A stretch of DNA of 64,000 bases from Collinsella sp. AM33-4BH (GTDB lineage Bacteria > Actinomycetota > Coriobacteriia > Coriobacteriales > Coriobacteriaceae). Of the stretch, positions 63,117-64,000 are shown piece by piece. The stretch's first letter is position 1; the number at the start of each line of letters is the position of its first letter. The notes below the pieces were generated by a model. The model ran no database searches, was not told the DNA's origin, and saw nothing but the letters and a program-made list of their open reading frames with translations. Position numbers and translations under genes: made by a program. The stretch covers positions 120,635-184,634 of the forward strand of contig NZ_QSIN01000004.1 of NCBI RefSeq assembly GCF_003469205.1, in the 5' to 3' direction.

Positions 63117-63703
63117 GCGCGGCCTTTGACCTGGTCCTTTTTAGGCGTGATGAGGTTGGAGACTGCTTTATACACCGCTAGCGTCAACACCGAGTTAAGC
63201 ACGGTCTTGATAAGGTTGAACGGCAGCACGGCAGGAATCATAAGCGGGGCGATCACATCGACCGAGCCATACCAGAACCATACGCCAATGGTAAGGTTTG
63301 CGACCATAGACAACGCCGTAGCGGCAATGACGCCGAGCACCAGGCCAATCACGGCACCCTTATAGGTATGCATCTTCTGGTAGACGATAGCCGCGGGCAG
63401 AATGTAGCCCAGCGTGGCAGCCAGGTTCATAAGCGCGCCGACCCAGTCACCCGTGGTGAGCGCATGGATAACGATCGCCATGGCGGCAACAGCAGTGCCG
63501 GCACCAGGACCATACGCAAACCCGCACACCATCGCCGGCACCAGCGACGGGTCATACGTCAAAAACGGCGCCGAGGGAAGAATGGGCAGCTGCACATACA
63601 TAAACAGGGCGCCCAAGGCGCACATCAGCGCCATGGTAACGAGCTGTTTGGTGCTCCACCTATTCGTGTTCTCAAAATGGATATGCTGCGACTGTTCAGA
63701 CAT
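63113..63703 (-). CDS. ribU: ECF transporter S component, riboflavin (RibU)
   Basis: 196 residues with six membrane helices. WSTKQLVTMALMCALGALFMYV and LTYDPSLVPAMVCGFAYGPGAG match the S-component pattern, and the FMN riboswitch directly upstream assigns the substrate as riboflavin. ATG at 63703 with AGGTGAT upstream is preferred to a GTG nine bases earlier. Confidence 0.92.
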   Translation of the reverse strand: MSEQSQHIHFENTNRWSTKQLVTMALMCALGALFMYVQLPILPSAPFLTYDPSLVPAMVCGFAYGPGAGTAVAAMAIVIHALTTGDWVGALMNLAATLGYILPAAIVYQKMHTYKGAVIGLVLGVIAATALSMVANLTIGVWFWYGSVDVIAPLMIPAVLPFNLIKTVLNSVLTLAVYKAVSNLITPKKDQVKGRA

Positions 63704-63717
63704 TAAGATCACCTGCC

Positions 63718-63896
63718 TCTTTCATCCGGACTCTAACCGTTGGTACTGGGATCTCACCAGTTCAGCCGGCATGCGAACCAACGCACACACGGGTCGCGGA
63801 CTCATCGGCTCGGTCGCAAACGCCTCGTCTGCGCCACGGCACCCCTTTGGCACCGCCCGATTTACCGCCAGTGGGGAATTCCACCCCGCCCTGAAA
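63718..63896 (-). ncRNA. FMN riboswitch (RFN element)
   Basis: Minus strand has GGGCGGGGTGGAATTCCCC, CTGGCGGTAAAT, and at the 3' end CCAACGGTTAGAGTCCGGATGAAAGA, the conserved blocks of the RFN aptamer. It lies 15 bases before ribU, so FMN probably hides the ribosome-binding site. Confidence 0.95.
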
Positions 63897-63907
63897 CAGC
63901 AATTGCA

Positions 63908-63935
63908 AGTGTAGCACGAGCAATCGTTCGCGCAA
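63908..63935 (-). promoter_or_regulatory. promoter of the riboflavin transporter operon
   Basis: Minus strand TTGCGC (63930-63935), 16-base spacer, TACACT (63908-63913), 12 bases before the riboswitch. Confidence 0.55.
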
Positions 63936-64000
63936 GTATGCCAAGGGTAATTTGTGGTGGGGAAACGCTCCACCTTGATTGGCAACTTCATCCGAACACT

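Overview
The window looks like a chromosomal segment of a high-GC Gram-positive gut actinobacterium of the class Coriobacteriia, most likely Collinsella or a close relative. This is inferred from overall GC richness, strong GGAGG ribosome-binding sites, intact tRNA/ribosomal/tuf operons, family-level protein content and the style of the intergenic hairpin repeats. No 16S rRNA is present, so the genus stays an inference. Most of the window is ordinary core chromosome. No prophage, CRISPR array with cas genes or intact insertion sequence is visible.

Layout. 1-9.2 kb: truncated alpha/beta hydrolase, a lone glucose-type PTS EIIA flanked by two identical GAAACGTTTC palindromes, an acyltransferase-SGNH membrane protein, asnS, a WYL-like regulator and a complete ABC uptake system (lipoprotein, permease, ATPase). 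9.2-15.1 kb: MscS channel, an unusual cytosolic ParB-like/BMP-like protein translationally coupled to a metallophosphoesterase, and an ECF sigma/DUF4179 anti-sigma pair. 15.1-16.8 kb: repeats and a decayed leucine operon (leuA fused by deletion to leuB) that still carries an intact leucine-rich leader peptide and attenuator. 16.8-21.4 kb: rplK-rplA, nusG, secE, rpmG, tuf and four tRNAs. 21.5-26 kb: RpiR regulator, 6-phospho-beta-glucosidase and a PTS EIIBC that lacks its own IIA, followed by more repeats. 26-31.9 kb: disA-ispD-ispF-cysS-rlmB-yacP, in an order resembling Firmicutes. 32-34.7 kb: yybP-ykoY (Mn2+) riboswitch with mntP, and a hipBA toxin-antitoxin module with a perfect 17-bp operator dyad. 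34.7-53.5 kb: pepD, clpC, thrE-type exporter, lysS (with a fused tRNA-binding domain), greA, tatA, ispE-veg, dtd-rdgB-rph-murI, a HAD phosphatase, murE-like ligase and asnB. 53.6-54.3 kb: tRNA-Val with a duplicated 3' end and an inverted-repeat element. 54.3-59.3 kb: argCJBD. 59.4-64 kb: an FMN-riboswitch operon encoding a RibU-EcfAA'-EcfT riboflavin transporter and, just downstream, two FMN-type split-barrel flavoproteins.

How the parts fit. The cell appears to ferment phosphorylated beta-glucosides (EIIBC plus GH1, perhaps with the distant EIIA), to make isoprenoids by the MEP pathway (ispD, ispE, ispF), to make at least acetylated arginine precursors, and to salvage riboflavin. It appears to be losing leucine synthesis from this locus.

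The most unusual material is non-coding. (1) A 17-bp repeat in strictly alternating orientation with constant 23-bp spacers occurs at two loci 10.6 kb apart with identical geometry. (2) At least two other families of dispersed hairpins are present, several beginning exactly at stop codons. (3) A vestigial leucine attenuator stands in front of a dead operon.
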